DNA of 64,000 nucleotides from Sulfurovum xiamenensis (GTDB lineage Bacteria; Campylobacterota; Campylobacteria; Campylobacterales; Sulfurovaceae): assembly GCF_030347995.1 (NCBI RefSeq), contig NZ_JAQIBC010000003.1:205371-269370 (forward strand), in the 5' to 3' direction. The notes under the pieces are model-generated. The model had not been told where the DNA came from. It searched no databases and was given only the letters and a program-made list of their open reading frames with translations. The translations under genes were made by a program, and so were the position numbers. Each line of letters opens with the position of its first letter. The stretch's first letter is position 1. This document shows positions 43,227-51,986 of the stretch, piece by piece.

Positions 43227-44968
43227 TGAGAAGTTTATTTATCTATCTGATACTGTCCCTATGGCTCTATGCATTACCCCAGGTCATCAATGAAGAGATA
43301 CGCAAATCGGGCATCTCAAAAAAAGATATCAGTATCTATATCAAAGAAGCCGGTAAACAAGGAAGGGTCGTGGCTTCACTCAATGCTTCGAAGAGCAGGA
43401 CCCCTGCATCTGTGATCAAAGTGTTAACCACATATGCTTCGGTCCTGAAACTGGGATTTGATTACCGTTGGCCTACGAAGTTTTACACTATAGGAAGATT
43501 GAAAAATGGTGTGCTTCACGGTGATCTATGGGTTCAAGGGTTCGGTGACCCGACCTTAAATGCCGAGGACCTTGAGCAGATCGTCTCTGAGTTACGTGCC
43601 GCAGGTATACGTCAGATCAGAGGTGATATTGTCATAGACAGAAGCTATTTCAAGGTGGGAAGCCAAGACAGTTCTGGTTTTGATGAAAATCTTTACAGTG
43701 CCTATAATGCCATGCCGGATGCCATGATGTTCAATGAACGAGTGGTGACCGTCTGCGTGAACCCCAAAGAAAAGAAAGTACATAAAAAACATGTAGATGA
43801 AAGTTATAAAGTTGTCGACCAATTGGAACACGTCAACAAACCCTGTAGAGGAAAATACTCCTGGCCGAGGGTGAAAATTGATAAGAGCGAAGTGGTGCCT
43901 ACGGTGTTTCTTCAAGGAAAGATCTCCAAACGATGTGGCACACGGAATATTTGTCAAGTCATTACCAAACCGTATAAGTCATTCTATTATGCATTGAAAG
44001 ATAGATTGATAAAAGAGGGGATAGCTGTAAGTGGAGGTATGAAATTACGTAAGGTACCTAAAGAAGCAAAAGCATTGTTTACCCATTACTCAGATCCTCT
44101 GGAAGAGATCATCTCTGAAACTGCCAAAGAGAGTAATAACCTTTATGCAAGACATCTTCTGCTTCTTTTGGGTGCGAAACTCTATGGTGCTCCTGCCACG
44201 ATGGAAAAAGGAAGAGATGCCATCAAATATATTTTGGATTCAAGAGGTGCATTAGGTGATGGTAAATTAAAGATCGATAACGGAAGCGGCCTTTCACGTA
44301 CTTCAAAAATGAATGCAAAACTATTGGCTGAGATGTATGATGATGCGTATGACCGTTATGGTTCAAGATGGATGGAGACACTCTCTATAGCAGGCGTGGA
44401 TGGTACTATCAAACGCCGCTTTAGAAACACCGTCGTAAAAAAACGTGCATGGATGAAGACAGGGACACTGAGACGCGTGAAAAATATAGGCGGGTATGTC
44501 AAGAACAAAGCAGGAAAATACTATACCGTTGTCATCATCATTAACAGTTCCAAGGCTAAATACCGCGGTGCCAAACTACAAGATGAGATCATGAAGTGGT
44601 TGGCAAAAAGTACAGTGGAACCTGGTAGATCATCTACCGTACCCGCTTCTTCCAAAACAAAAGTGCAGCCCAAGAAGCCTGTATCCGAAACACTGTTCAG
44701 TAACGTCAAAACAAAAACAGTACCTGTAATGAAGCGGAAAACCAAAGAGAGTGCTGTTGAGTATTATATTCAGGTGGGCGCTTTTTCGAGCATGCCCAAC
44801 AAAGCGTATTTAGTAAAGATAAGCGCGTTAGGATTACCTTACAAGGTACGCCATACAGAGAATTATAAAGTACTCATAGGTGGCTATAGAGATGAAAAAA
44901 GTGCAAGAGAAGTGTTGAAAAAAGTACGTAGAGCTATCAATGGCGGGGCGTTCATCGTAAAGTTATAG
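43226..44968 (+). CDS. dacB: D-alanyl-D-alanine carboxypeptidase (PBP4/DacB, S13) with C-terminal SPOR domain
   Basis: 580 residues. A signal peptide (1-20) is followed by the PBP4 fold: SxxK as S62-V-I-K65, then the inserted PBP4 domain (VQGFGDPTL, GDIVIDRS, NAMPDAMMFN), SNN in ESNNLYAR, NGSGLSR and KTG in WMKTGTL near 412. The last 75 residues (YYIQVGAFSSMPNKAYL... to the end) form a SPOR domain, which binds denuded glycan at division sites. Linker residues about 455-505 are Lys-, Pro- and Ser-rich. A GTG start overlaps the ovoB stop. The combined architecture points to septal peptidoglycan trimming. Confidence 0.85.
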   Translation: MRSLFIYLILSLWLYALPQVINEEIRKSGISKKDISIYIKEAGKQGRVVASLNASKSRTPASVIKVLTTYASVLKLGFDYRWPTKFYTIGRLKNGVLHGDLWVQGFGDPTLNAEDLEQIVSELRAAGIRQIRGDIVIDRSYFKVGSQDSSGFDENLYSAYNAMPDAMMFNERVVTVCVNPKEKKVHKKHVDESYKVVDQLEHVNKPCRGKYSWPRVKIDKSEVVPTVFLQGKISKRCGTRNICQVITKPYKSFYYALKDRLIKEGIAVSGGMKLRKVPKEAKALFTHYSDPLEEIISETAKESNNLYARHLLLLLGAKLYGAPATMEKGRDAIKYILDSRGALGDGKLKIDNGSGLSRTSKMNAKLLAEMYDDAYDRYGSRWMETLSIAGVDGTIKRRFRNTVVKKRAWMKTGTLRRVKNIGGYVKNKAGKYYTVVIIINSSKAKYRGAKLQDEIMKWLAKSTVEPGRSSTVPASSKTKVQPKKPVSETLFSNVKTKTVPVMKRKTKESAVEYYIQVGAFSSMPNKAYLVKISALGLPYKVRHTENYKVLIGGYRDEKSAREVLKKVRRAINGGAFIVKL

Positions 44969-44984
44969 TTTACCCCAAATACGT

Positions 44985-44990
44985 TATAAT
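44985..44990 (+). promoter_or_regulatory. -10 promoter of the aminotransferase gene at 45013
   Basis: TATAAT with start near 44997 and leader of about 16 bases containing TTAGGG before the ATG. Confidence 0.5.
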
Positions 44991-45012
44991 CCTTTAAAAA
45001 TTTAGGGCAACA

Positions 45013-46137
45013 ATGAACTTCGAAACTTACCCTTTTGAGAAACTCAATCAATTACTTGAAAATGTCACACCAAACCCTGATTACTCTGCACTTAGCCTGA
45101 CGATCGGGGAACCCCAGTTTGAGACACCGGCATTTATACTGGATGCACTGAAGGATGCCTCTGAACTGCTCAACAAGTATCCAAAAACGGCTGGTGAAAC
45201 AGAACTTAGAGAGGGGATGTTGACGTATAACAAAAAACGTTTTGATCTTTCCCTGACAAATGATCAGATCATTCCGACATTTGGAACCAGAGAAGTACTT
45301 TTTAATTTTCCACAGTTTTTACTGCATGATGTAGAAAATCCGGTCATGGTCTTTCCTAACCCTTTTTATCAGATCTATGAAGGTGCTGCCAAAGTATCCA
45401 GGGCTGAAGTGATCTACCTCAATTTGAATGAAGCCAATCAATTTCAACCCGTAGTGGATGAAGAAGCATTGGCAAAAGCAGATCTTGTGATACTCAATTC
45501 ACCTAACAACCCTACATCATCTGTAATGTCTATGGATGATTTAAAACATTGGGTGGAGCTCGCACTTAAACATGATTTCGTGCTTCTGAATGATGAGTGT
45601 TATGTGGACCTCTATCTGGATGCAGCACTTCCTTCACTGCTCAATGCAAGTATGGAAGTGGGGAACGAAAGTTTTAAAAATGTGCTGGTCATCAACTCTA
45701 TCTCCAAACGTTCCTCTGCACCGGGACTTCGTTCAGGCTTCATTGCCGGTGATGCAGAGATACTTAAAGAATACATGGTGTACAGAACTTATGTGGGATG
45801 TGCTTCTCCCCTCCCACTTCAATATGCTGCTGCTGCTGCATGGGCCGATCAAGAGCATGTAGACACATTCAGAGCAAAATACAAAAAAAATTTTGAAGTC
45901 GCCAAAGAGATTTTGGGTACTGAAGCACCTGAAGCGACATTTTATATTTGGCTCAAAGTGGAAGATGAGATAGCCTTTACGACCAAACTTTATCAAGAGT
46001 ATAATCTTAAAGTTCTCCCAGGTTCATTTTTAGGACGTGAAGGGGAAGGTCAAGGGTATGTAAGACTGGCCCTTGTCTATGAAGAAAAGCAAACAAGAGA
46101 AGCATTGCAACGTATAGCACGTTGCTTGGAAGAGTAG
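45013..46137 (+). CDS. Class I/II aminotransferase, probably succinyldiaminopimelate aminotransferase
   Basis: 374 residues. Features: LTIGEPQFETP, NKYPKTAGETELREGM, GTREVLFNF, NPFYQIYEGAA, NSPNNPTSSVMS, LNDECYVDLY and the PLP-lysine strand INSISKRSSAPGLRSGF. The pattern fits the DapC group that makes N-succinyl-LL-2,6-diaminopimelate for lysine and cell wall. In other bacteria the same fold also serves LL-diaminopimelate or other acceptors, so the substrate is inferred. It stands before the murC unit, consistent with wall synthesis. Confidence 0.72.
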   Translation: MNFETYPFEKLNQLLENVTPNPDYSALSLTIGEPQFETPAFILDALKDASELLNKYPKTAGETELREGMLTYNKKRFDLSLTNDQIIPTFGTREVLFNFPQFLLHDVENPVMVFPNPFYQIYEGAAKVSRAEVIYLNLNEANQFQPVVDEEALAKADLVILNSPNNPTSSVMSMDDLKHWVELALKHDFVLLNDECYVDLYLDAALPSLLNASMEVGNESFKNVLVINSISKRSSAPGLRSGFIAGDAEILKEYMVYRTYVGCASPLPLQYAAAAAWADQEHVDTFRAKYKKNFEVAKEILGTEAPEATFYIWLKVEDEIAFTTKLYQEYNLKVLPGSFLGREGEGQGYVRLALVYEEKQTREALQRIARCLEE

Positions 46138-46209
46138 AAGACACCCCACTTACGCTTTAGCGACGAGGGTATCGGCATTTAGTGCCAGAAAATTAGCATT
46201 GGAGCAAGC

Positions 46210-46812
46210 ATGATGGAAACACCGGAAATACATGTAGAAGAGTTAAAAAAAGACCAAGAGTTTTTGGCAAATATTCAAAGACTTGAAAAAGAGTGCAAAG
46301 AAGAAGAGAGCATTGCAAAAGGGTATCAGCTTTTGGATGCACAGCTTATCATCGAAGCTCCGGAAGATGAGATCAACGAGATATTTACATTTATCGTCAA
46401 CACAGCCTTTGACAGACTGGCTGAAAAGCTCACGACTTCTCAGTCATTTGATATGAATGATGCTGAGGATTTAGCTACGGCAAGAGCGATCTATGAACAT
46501 GGTATCCAACGCTACAGTGAAAATGACAAAAAGGGTGCCAAAGAGATCTTTCTTGTATTGCACTATACGATCGACCATGCAGCGCTGAAAGATGCGATGA
46601 TGGTGCATGTGGCTGCAGTCATGGAAGGAAAGAGTTTTGAAGATTTCATCGAAAATCTTGTCGATGTAGAAGGGGTAGATGTACATGATCCTCTGGCATT
46701 TTTCATACAGACATTTACAGAGCCCACTGAGGCCTTGCTTGCAAAATTTGACACACATGTTAAACAGGCGCAAGATGAGCTTAGAGTGCTTGATGAAAGC
46801 AAGGAACAATAG
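46210..46812 (+). CDS. Uncharacterised acidic protein upstream of murC
   Basis: 200 residues, rich in Glu and Asp, mainly helical by composition, with no signal peptide or membrane helix. Segments include FLANIQRLEKECKEEE and ARAIYEHGIQRYSENDKKGAKEIF, which read like helical-repeat protein. No family recognised. It overlaps the murC region: its stop ends at 46812 and murC starts there or 3 bases later, so they are translationally coupled. The ATG at 46210 has GGAG upstream. Confidence 0.7.
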   Translation: MMETPEIHVEELKKDQEFLANIQRLEKECKEEESIAKGYQLLDAQLIIEAPEDEINEIFTFIVNTAFDRLAEKLTTSQSFDMNDAEDLATARAIYEHGIQRYSENDKKGAKEIFLVLHYTIDHAALKDAMMVHVAAVMEGKSFEDFIENLVDVEGVDVHDPLAFFIQTFTEPTEALLAKFDTHVKQAQDELRVLDESKEQ

Positions 46813-46814
46813 TG

Positions 46815-48131
46815 ATGAAAAAGATCCATTTTATCGGTATCGGGGGTATCGGACTCTCTGCTTTGGCCAAGTTTCTCTTTAATGACGGACATAAGATCTC
46901 CGGTTCGGATATCAAACAGACAGAGATCACCAATGATCTGGCAACCAACTTTAATGCGAAGATCACTATCCCTCACCATGAAGATGCGGTTGAGGGTGTC
47001 GACAGGGTGATCTACTCTGCGGCGGTACGTCCCAACAATCCTGAGTATCAAAGAGCCAAAGAGTTGGGTATAGAACTGCTTTCACGCAAAGAAGCTCTCA
47101 AGAGTATACTGGGTGAAAAAGAGGTCTATGCGGTGGGTGGTGCACACGGTAAGAGTACGACTTCTGCCATGCTCGCATCGATCATACCTGAATCCAATGC
47201 GCTCATTGGAGCGATCAGTAAAGAGTTTGGTTCAAACGTACGGAATTACCCGAACAACAAAGTGGTATTTGAAGCCGATGAGAGTGATGAGAGTTTTTTG
47301 AACTCCAATCCTTATCTTGCAATCGTGACCAATGTTGAACCAGAACATATGGAGTACTACGGGTATGACGAAGAGCGTTTTTACAATGCCTATAGAAACT
47401 TCTTGTCACTGGCGCAAATACGAGTCATCAATGCAGAAGATGAATTCCTCTCTTCTTTAGAGATGGAGAGCATTAAACTTTATCCTTCCAAAGACATCAA
47501 GAACATAGAGTTTGTATTGGTTGATGGGGAACCCCATACAAAATTCGAACTTTTGGACCTGGGGGCATTTGAAGTATTCGGTTTTGGAAATCACATTGCG
47601 TTAGATGCATCATTAGCGATATTGGGTGCTTTAGAGCTGGGTGAAGAGGTAGAAGATATAAGAGCAAATCTTTTACACTACAAAGGGATCAAAAAACGTT
47701 TTGACATTGTACAAAATAGAGAAGAGTGTGTGGTGATAGATGACTATGGTCACCATCCTACAGAGATAAAGGTGACGATGGAATCCCTGCAAACCTATAA
47801 AGGATTGCGTCAATTCTCTAAACTCAATGTTATTTGGCAACCCCACAAGTACAGCCGAACTATGGATAACCTGCAAGGATTTGTAGAGTGTTTTGAAGGT
47901 GTTGATGAACTGGTCATCCTCCCTATCTGGGCTGCCGGGGAATTAAAGGTGGATATAGACCTAAAAGGGGCATTCAGCCGCTATAAACTTCTCATGGCAG
48001 ACTCTGTGACTAAAGAAGATGGGATTGTTAAAGTCTTTAAAGACGGACATATTATACGAGAGTACAGTGATGGACTTGTAACAGCCTTCGGTGCCGGGGA
48101 CATCACGTACCAGATACGTGGAGAGGCATAA
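46815..48131 (+). CDS. murC: UDP-N-acetylmuramate-L-alanine ligase
   Basis: 438 residues. Rossmann N-terminus HFIGIGGIGLSALAKFL, ATP-binding loop VGGAHGKSTTSAM (in place of the more common GTHGKTTT), FEADESDESFL, TNVEPEHMEYYG and DDYGHHPTEIKVTM. It adds L-Ala to UDP-MurNAc, the first step of the peptide stem. The ATG at 46815 follows a GTG at 46812; both are in frame and follow AAGGA. Confidence 0.95.
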   Translation: MKKIHFIGIGGIGLSALAKFLFNDGHKISGSDIKQTEITNDLATNFNAKITIPHHEDAVEGVDRVIYSAAVRPNNPEYQRAKELGIELLSRKEALKSILGEKEVYAVGGAHGKSTTSAMLASIIPESNALIGAISKEFGSNVRNYPNNKVVFEADESDESFLNSNPYLAIVTNVEPEHMEYYGYDEERFYNAYRNFLSLAQIRVINAEDEFLSSLEMESIKLYPSKDIKNIEFVLVDGEPHTKFELLDLGAFEVFGFGNHIALDASLAILGALELGEEVEDIRANLLHYKGIKKRFDIVQNREECVVIDDYGHHPTEIKVTMESLQTYKGLRQFSKLNVIWQPHKYSRTMDNLQGFVECFEGVDELVILPIWAAGELKVDIDLKGAFSRYKLLMADSVTKEDGIVKVFKDGHIIREYSDGLVTAFGAGDITYQIRGEA

Positions 48132-48186
48132 CGCTTCTCTTGTACTCACTTTACTGCAAAATACCATCTTCTGACCTTTATTTTGC

Positions 48187-48192
48187 TATAGT
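48187..48192 (+). promoter_or_regulatory. Extended -10 promoter of the DUF481 gene
   Basis: TGCTATAGT, with start near 48199 and a leader of about 28 bases containing AAGGGAT before the ATG at 48227. Confidence 0.5.
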
Positions 48193-48226
48193 CCCAATTT
48201 AAAAATTAAATCGTATAAGGGATAAA

Positions 48227-49018
48227 ATGAAGAACAAAAAGATATTTTCAGTATTGACTTCACTGCTTTCTGTCGTTGTCATGGCAGGTGAAGTAAAGGT
48301 CTCCAATGTAGCATCAGCCTTCTCAAACTATAAAAAGCTCAATGCGAGTAAAGTGTTAAAGCAGAGTATCAATATCGGTTTTTCAAATGTTACAGGGAAT
48401 ACAGAGACATATAGCCTGAATGGTAAATATACCTTTTCTGTTACAATGTCAGGATATAACGACAATCCACTTCAAGTCATGTTTGATACCAGTGCATTTG
48501 TGACAGAGAACAATAATGTAAAAGATAATGAAGAGTATACTGCAAATCTTGCACTCGAACAGTTTGTTGTTGAAAAATGGTTGGTCTATAGTTCTGTACA
48601 TTGGTTAAGAAATAAATTTAGAGACTATGATAATAAGTCTTCTATAGCTGCAGGTGTGGGGAAAAAGCTCTTTGATGACGGTCAGCATATTTTCAAACTC
48701 AGAGCAGGTATTGCTTACAACATAGAAGAATACAGTAATGATCAGCCAGATGAAAACTTCTTTTCATTCAACCAGTATCTAGAGTATACCAATCAGCTTA
48801 ATAAAGTAAGTGCACTCTATGTCAAACTAGGTGCGCTTGAAAACTTCGAAAACTTTTCAGATGACTATGAAGTCTTGGCTGTAGCAGGCTTAACTTTTGC
48901 AGTCGCTGAGGATATCAATGTCAATCTGGAAGAAGAAATACGCTATGACAATCTTCCTCCTATAGGATTTGAAACGACAGATACCAAAACAATCATCAAA
49001 GTGGGATACAATTTTTAA
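48227..49018 (+). CDS. DUF481 outer-membrane beta-barrel protein
   Basis: 263 residues with a signal peptide (MKNKKIFSVL... cleaved after about VMAGE). The remainder is a repetitive sequence of alternating beta-strands such as INIGFSNVTGNTETYSLNGKY and ending VGYNF with a C-terminal Phe, typical for an outer-membrane barrel assembled by BamA. The SNVTGNTETYSLN strand is typical of DUF481. Function in the family is unknown. It is a single-gene unit between murC and mutS2. Confidence 0.78.
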   Translation: MKNKKIFSVLTSLLSVVVMAGEVKVSNVASAFSNYKKLNASKVLKQSINIGFSNVTGNTETYSLNGKYTFSVTMSGYNDNPLQVMFDTSAFVTENNNVKDNEEYTANLALEQFVVEKWLVYSSVHWLRNKFRDYDNKSSIAAGVGKKLFDDGQHIFKLRAGIAYNIEEYSNDQPDENFFSFNQYLEYTNQLNKVSALYVKLGALENFENFSDDYEVLAVAGLTFAVAEDINVNLEEEIRYDNLPPIGFETTDTKTIIKVGYNF

Positions 49019-49080
49019 TTTTTTATAGTGCGTACATCTGAAAGGGTAGATACACTTTTTTCAACCTACATAAAATTCGC

Positions 49081-49086
49081 TATAAT
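49081..49086 (+). promoter_or_regulatory. -10 promoter of mutS2
   Basis: TATAAT preceded by CGC, with a poor -35 (TTTCAA at 49059-49064, spacer 16). Start near 49093, ribosome site TGAGGAAC, then the GTG at 49119. Confidence 0.5.
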
Positions 49087-49118
49087 TCGGATATTTAGCA
49101 AATTGAGGAACTTTAGAC

Positions 49119-51341
49119 GTGCCAATAGAAAAATCAAGCGAAAAAACGATCATACAAAAACTGGACCTGGATGGGTATACCCAGCAGTTCCAAAAGTTTT
49201 TAGCCAGAGAAAAACCTGTAGCGATGATGGGAGATATCAACCAGCATTATCGTTATATACAGGCACTTTCCAAAGTACAATTTCCTACACCAAACCCCGT
49301 ACCGAATCTAGAGAGAGAACTCAATCTGATCAAAAAGCAAGGGGTCCTCTCACTGGATGAGATCTATGCCTTTATCACTATGATCTCTTACTTCAATACC
49401 TTAAAGACGGTAGGTTTTACAGAACCTCTTATCTCCTGGATACAAGGGATAGAGATTCCTGAAGAGATCATCGATATCATAGGCTACTTCACAGCTGAAG
49501 GTGAGATCAATGCTGAGCGTGATCAGGAACTTTTTAAACTGGAACGTGCTATCAAGCAAAACAAGATAGAGATCAAAGAGACACTTTATAAGCTGGCACA
49601 CTCCAGCAAGCTCAGAGATTATCTTGTGGACACCCAGGTACACTTTAACGGAGGAGAAGAGACCCTACTGGTACGTGGAGGGTTTAACAATGCGATCAAG
49701 GCTACCGTAGCTGCACGTAGCCCCGGCGGTTTTTTTTATATCATTCCGCAGAGTATCACCCATTTAAAAGAGAAAGAGTCTGCACTGCTTAGTAAAAAAG
49801 AGGAGATGATCTACACCTATTGTAAAAACATTTCAGCGGTTTTTTTCAAGTGGGAACGTTTCTTGGGATTCATCAACAAAGAGTATGACAGATTTGACCA
49901 CTATCAAGCACGTGTCAGTTTTGCACGAGCCAAAGAGTATGAGTTTGTTTTACCCTCTAAACATAAACGTATTAAATTGCAGGATTTTGCACACCCTGCC
50001 ATAGAGAACCCCGTACCCATCACGATGGATTTCTCCAAAAAGATCATGCTTGTCACAGGGGTCAATGCCGGTGGTAAAACGATGCTTCTCAAGTCCATGC
50101 TCTCGGCAGTCTACATGAGTAAGTATCTGCTACCTTTCAAGTGCAATGCAGCACAAACAGAGGTCGGACATTACAAAAGCATAGAAGCGGTCATCGATGA
50201 TCCCCAATCGGTTAAAAATGATATCTCCACGTTTGCGGGACGTATGCAGGAGTTTGCAAAACTCTTCAGCAAAGAGGATGCCATCGTAGGGGTTGATGAG
50301 ATAGAGCTGGGTACAGACAGTGACGAGGCAGCCAGTCTCTTTCGCGTGATGTTAGATGAATTACGAAAAAAAGGTATCACCTTCATCGTGACGACACACC
50401 ATAAACGTTTGGCTTCACTGATGGCAGGTGATGATGAGGTGGAACTCATCGCAGCACTGTATGATGAAGAGAAAAGGGTACCTACCTATACTTTTTTACA
50501 GGGAAGTATAGGAAAGAGTTATGCTTTTGAGACAGCGCAACGTTACGGTGTACCTGCAGCTATCGTGAACAAAGCAAAAAAAGTCTATGGAGAGGATAAA
50601 GAAAACCTTAATGAACTCATAGAAAAATCTACCTCACTTGAGCGTGAAATGCGTATGAAGATCGCAACAATAGATGATGAGTTAAAATCTGTAGAGAGAC
50701 AAAAACAGAGACTCCAGGATGAAGAGCTGAAGCTTCAGGAGAGTCATAGAAAAGCTCTTGCAACCCTTGAAAACCGTTATAATGCAGCGACAAAAAAAGC
50801 AAGAGAAGCGTTGAGGGCACAAGAGTCAGCAGAAGGAAGACGACTTTTGAACGTGGCACATCAGCGCAAAGAATTCAAGCAAAAAGAGGTGAAACTCAAA
50901 GATGAAGTTCCGCTCAAAGAGGGTGATAAGGTGAAGTACCGTTCTCACAAAGGAGAGATCGTGGCTATCCGTGGTAAAGATGCGACGATCATCGTAGACG
51001 GATTGAAGATGAGAGTACCTTTGGGGCAACTCAAAAGAAGAGGAGATACCCCTCAGATAAAAGTTAAACCTAAAGCCAAAGAGGTCAATGTCAATGTTGA
51101 AAAGTCAGGGGCATCTGTTTCAGTCAAACTGCTCGGTATGTATGCAGATGAAGCTATAGACACCGTGGATAAATTTCTCTCTGATGCCCTGGTGAACGGA
51201 CTGCATGAAGTACAGATCATTCACGGTACGGGCGGGGGTGTGTTAGCCAAACTGGTAACAGAGTATCTTAAAAAACATCCCAAGATACAGAAATTCTATA
51301 GACTTCCCGGAAACTTAGGCATTACAGTCGTCGAACTATAG
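49119..51341 (+). CDS. mutS2: MutS2 endonuclease with Smr domain
   Basis: 740 residues. There is no mismatch-recognition domain I. The ATPase has GVNAGGKTMLLKSML (Walker A), VDEIELGTDSDEA (Walker B) and TTHHKRL. A long coiled coil (about 500-600) is followed by a KOW-like segment, GDKVKYRSHKGEIVAI, and the Smr nuclease core VQIIHGTGGGVLAKLV near 703. The role is suppression of homologous recombination or rescue of collided ribosomes. A GTG start with AGGAAC upstream. In Campylobacter, mutS2 and murC lie close to each other; this is preserved. Confidence 0.93.
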   Translation: MPIEKSSEKTIIQKLDLDGYTQQFQKFLAREKPVAMMGDINQHYRYIQALSKVQFPTPNPVPNLERELNLIKKQGVLSLDEIYAFITMISYFNTLKTVGFTEPLISWIQGIEIPEEIIDIIGYFTAEGEINAERDQELFKLERAIKQNKIEIKETLYKLAHSSKLRDYLVDTQVHFNGGEETLLVRGGFNNAIKATVAARSPGGFFYIIPQSITHLKEKESALLSKKEEMIYTYCKNISAVFFKWERFLGFINKEYDRFDHYQARVSFARAKEYEFVLPSKHKRIKLQDFAHPAIENPVPITMDFSKKIMLVTGVNAGGKTMLLKSMLSAVYMSKYLLPFKCNAAQTEVGHYKSIEAVIDDPQSVKNDISTFAGRMQEFAKLFSKEDAIVGVDEIELGTDSDEAASLFRVMLDELRKKGITFIVTTHHKRLASLMAGDDEVELIAALYDEEKRVPTYTFLQGSIGKSYAFETAQRYGVPAAIVNKAKKVYGEDKENLNELIEKSTSLEREMRMKIATIDDELKSVERQKQRLQDEELKLQESHRKALATLENRYNAATKKAREALRAQESAEGRRLLNVAHQRKEFKQKEVKLKDEVPLKEGDKVKYRSHKGEIVAIRGKDATIIVDGLKMRVPLGQLKRRGDTPQIKVKPKAKEVNVNVEKSGASVSVKLLGMYADEAIDTVDKFLSDALVNGLHEVQIIHGTGGGVLAKLVTEYLKKHPKIQKFYRLPGNLGITVVEL

Positions 51342-51371
51342 AACTATAACCCCTCTTTTAACTCCAGAAGG

Positions 51372-51377
51372 TATAAT
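51372..51377 (+). promoter_or_regulatory. -10 promoter of the YfgM-like gene
   Basis: TATAAT with start near 51384, then AGGAGA 5 to 7 bases before a GTG at 51408. It supports the GTG over the ATG at 51390. Confidence 0.55.
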
Positions 51378-51407
51378 ATATGCATAAAAATGTTGCAGGA
51401 GAGCTAC

Positions 51408-51986
51408 GTGGGCATTAAAGATGATGTGAATTATGTAAAGAGAGAGTTAAGTGGTGATGAAAAGGTCCTTGAGAGTGCTTTTAAGCTGGAATCACTGTAT
51501 AAAAAATACAAGTTTCATTTGTGGGGTGTGATTGTCGTACTTATTCTCTTTTTTGGTGGAGAAGCTGTGATGGGTGCGCTGCATGAAGCAAAGCTTGAAA
51601 AAGCAAACGAAGCTTTCTTGACACTGCAGAATAACAGTGAGGATGCCAATGCTCTTAAGGTGCTTCAAGAGAACAATCCGGCACTTTTAGAGCTTTACAC
51701 TTATGCGCAAGCAGTGAAAAAAGAAGATATCAAAGGGTTAGAGTCTTTGAGTACAAGTACAAACAGTGTGATCGCTGATGCAAGTGGTTATACAGTAGGC
51801 GTGCTCAATAAAAAACCTGTGGAGTCAAAGCTCTATAAAGAGATGGCACTGTTTGAAGAAGCCTATTTGTCAATCCTTGCAGGTGATGTAAAAAAAGCTC
51901 AAAATAAATTGGAGCTTATAGATGATCGTTCCTCTCTTTCAGTGATCAGAGAGTTCCTTATGCACTCTACTGTAAAGGCAAACTAA
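51408..51986 (+). CDS. YfgM-like inner-membrane tetratricopeptide protein (candidate)
   Basis: About 192 residues. A cytoplasmic N-terminus of about 35 residues is followed by one hydrophobic helix (FHLWGVIVVLILFFGGEAVMG) and a periplasmic helical domain rich in Ala/Leu/Glu with FLTLQNNSEDANAL and YLSILAGDVKKAQNKLE. This layout is that of YfgM, which in gammaproteobacteria sits directly before bamB. Here it overlaps a BamB-like lipoprotein gene by 1 base, which supports the identity. Sequence similarity alone is weak. Confidence 0.55.
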   Translation: MGIKDDVNYVKRELSGDEKVLESAFKLESLYKKYKFHLWGVIVVLILFFGGEAVMGALHEAKLEKANEAFLTLQNNSEDANALKVLQENNPALLELYTYAQAVKKEDIKGLESLSTSTNSVIADASGYTVGVLNKKPVESKLYKEMALFEEAYLSILAGDVKKAQNKLELIDDRSSLSVIREFLMHSTVKAN

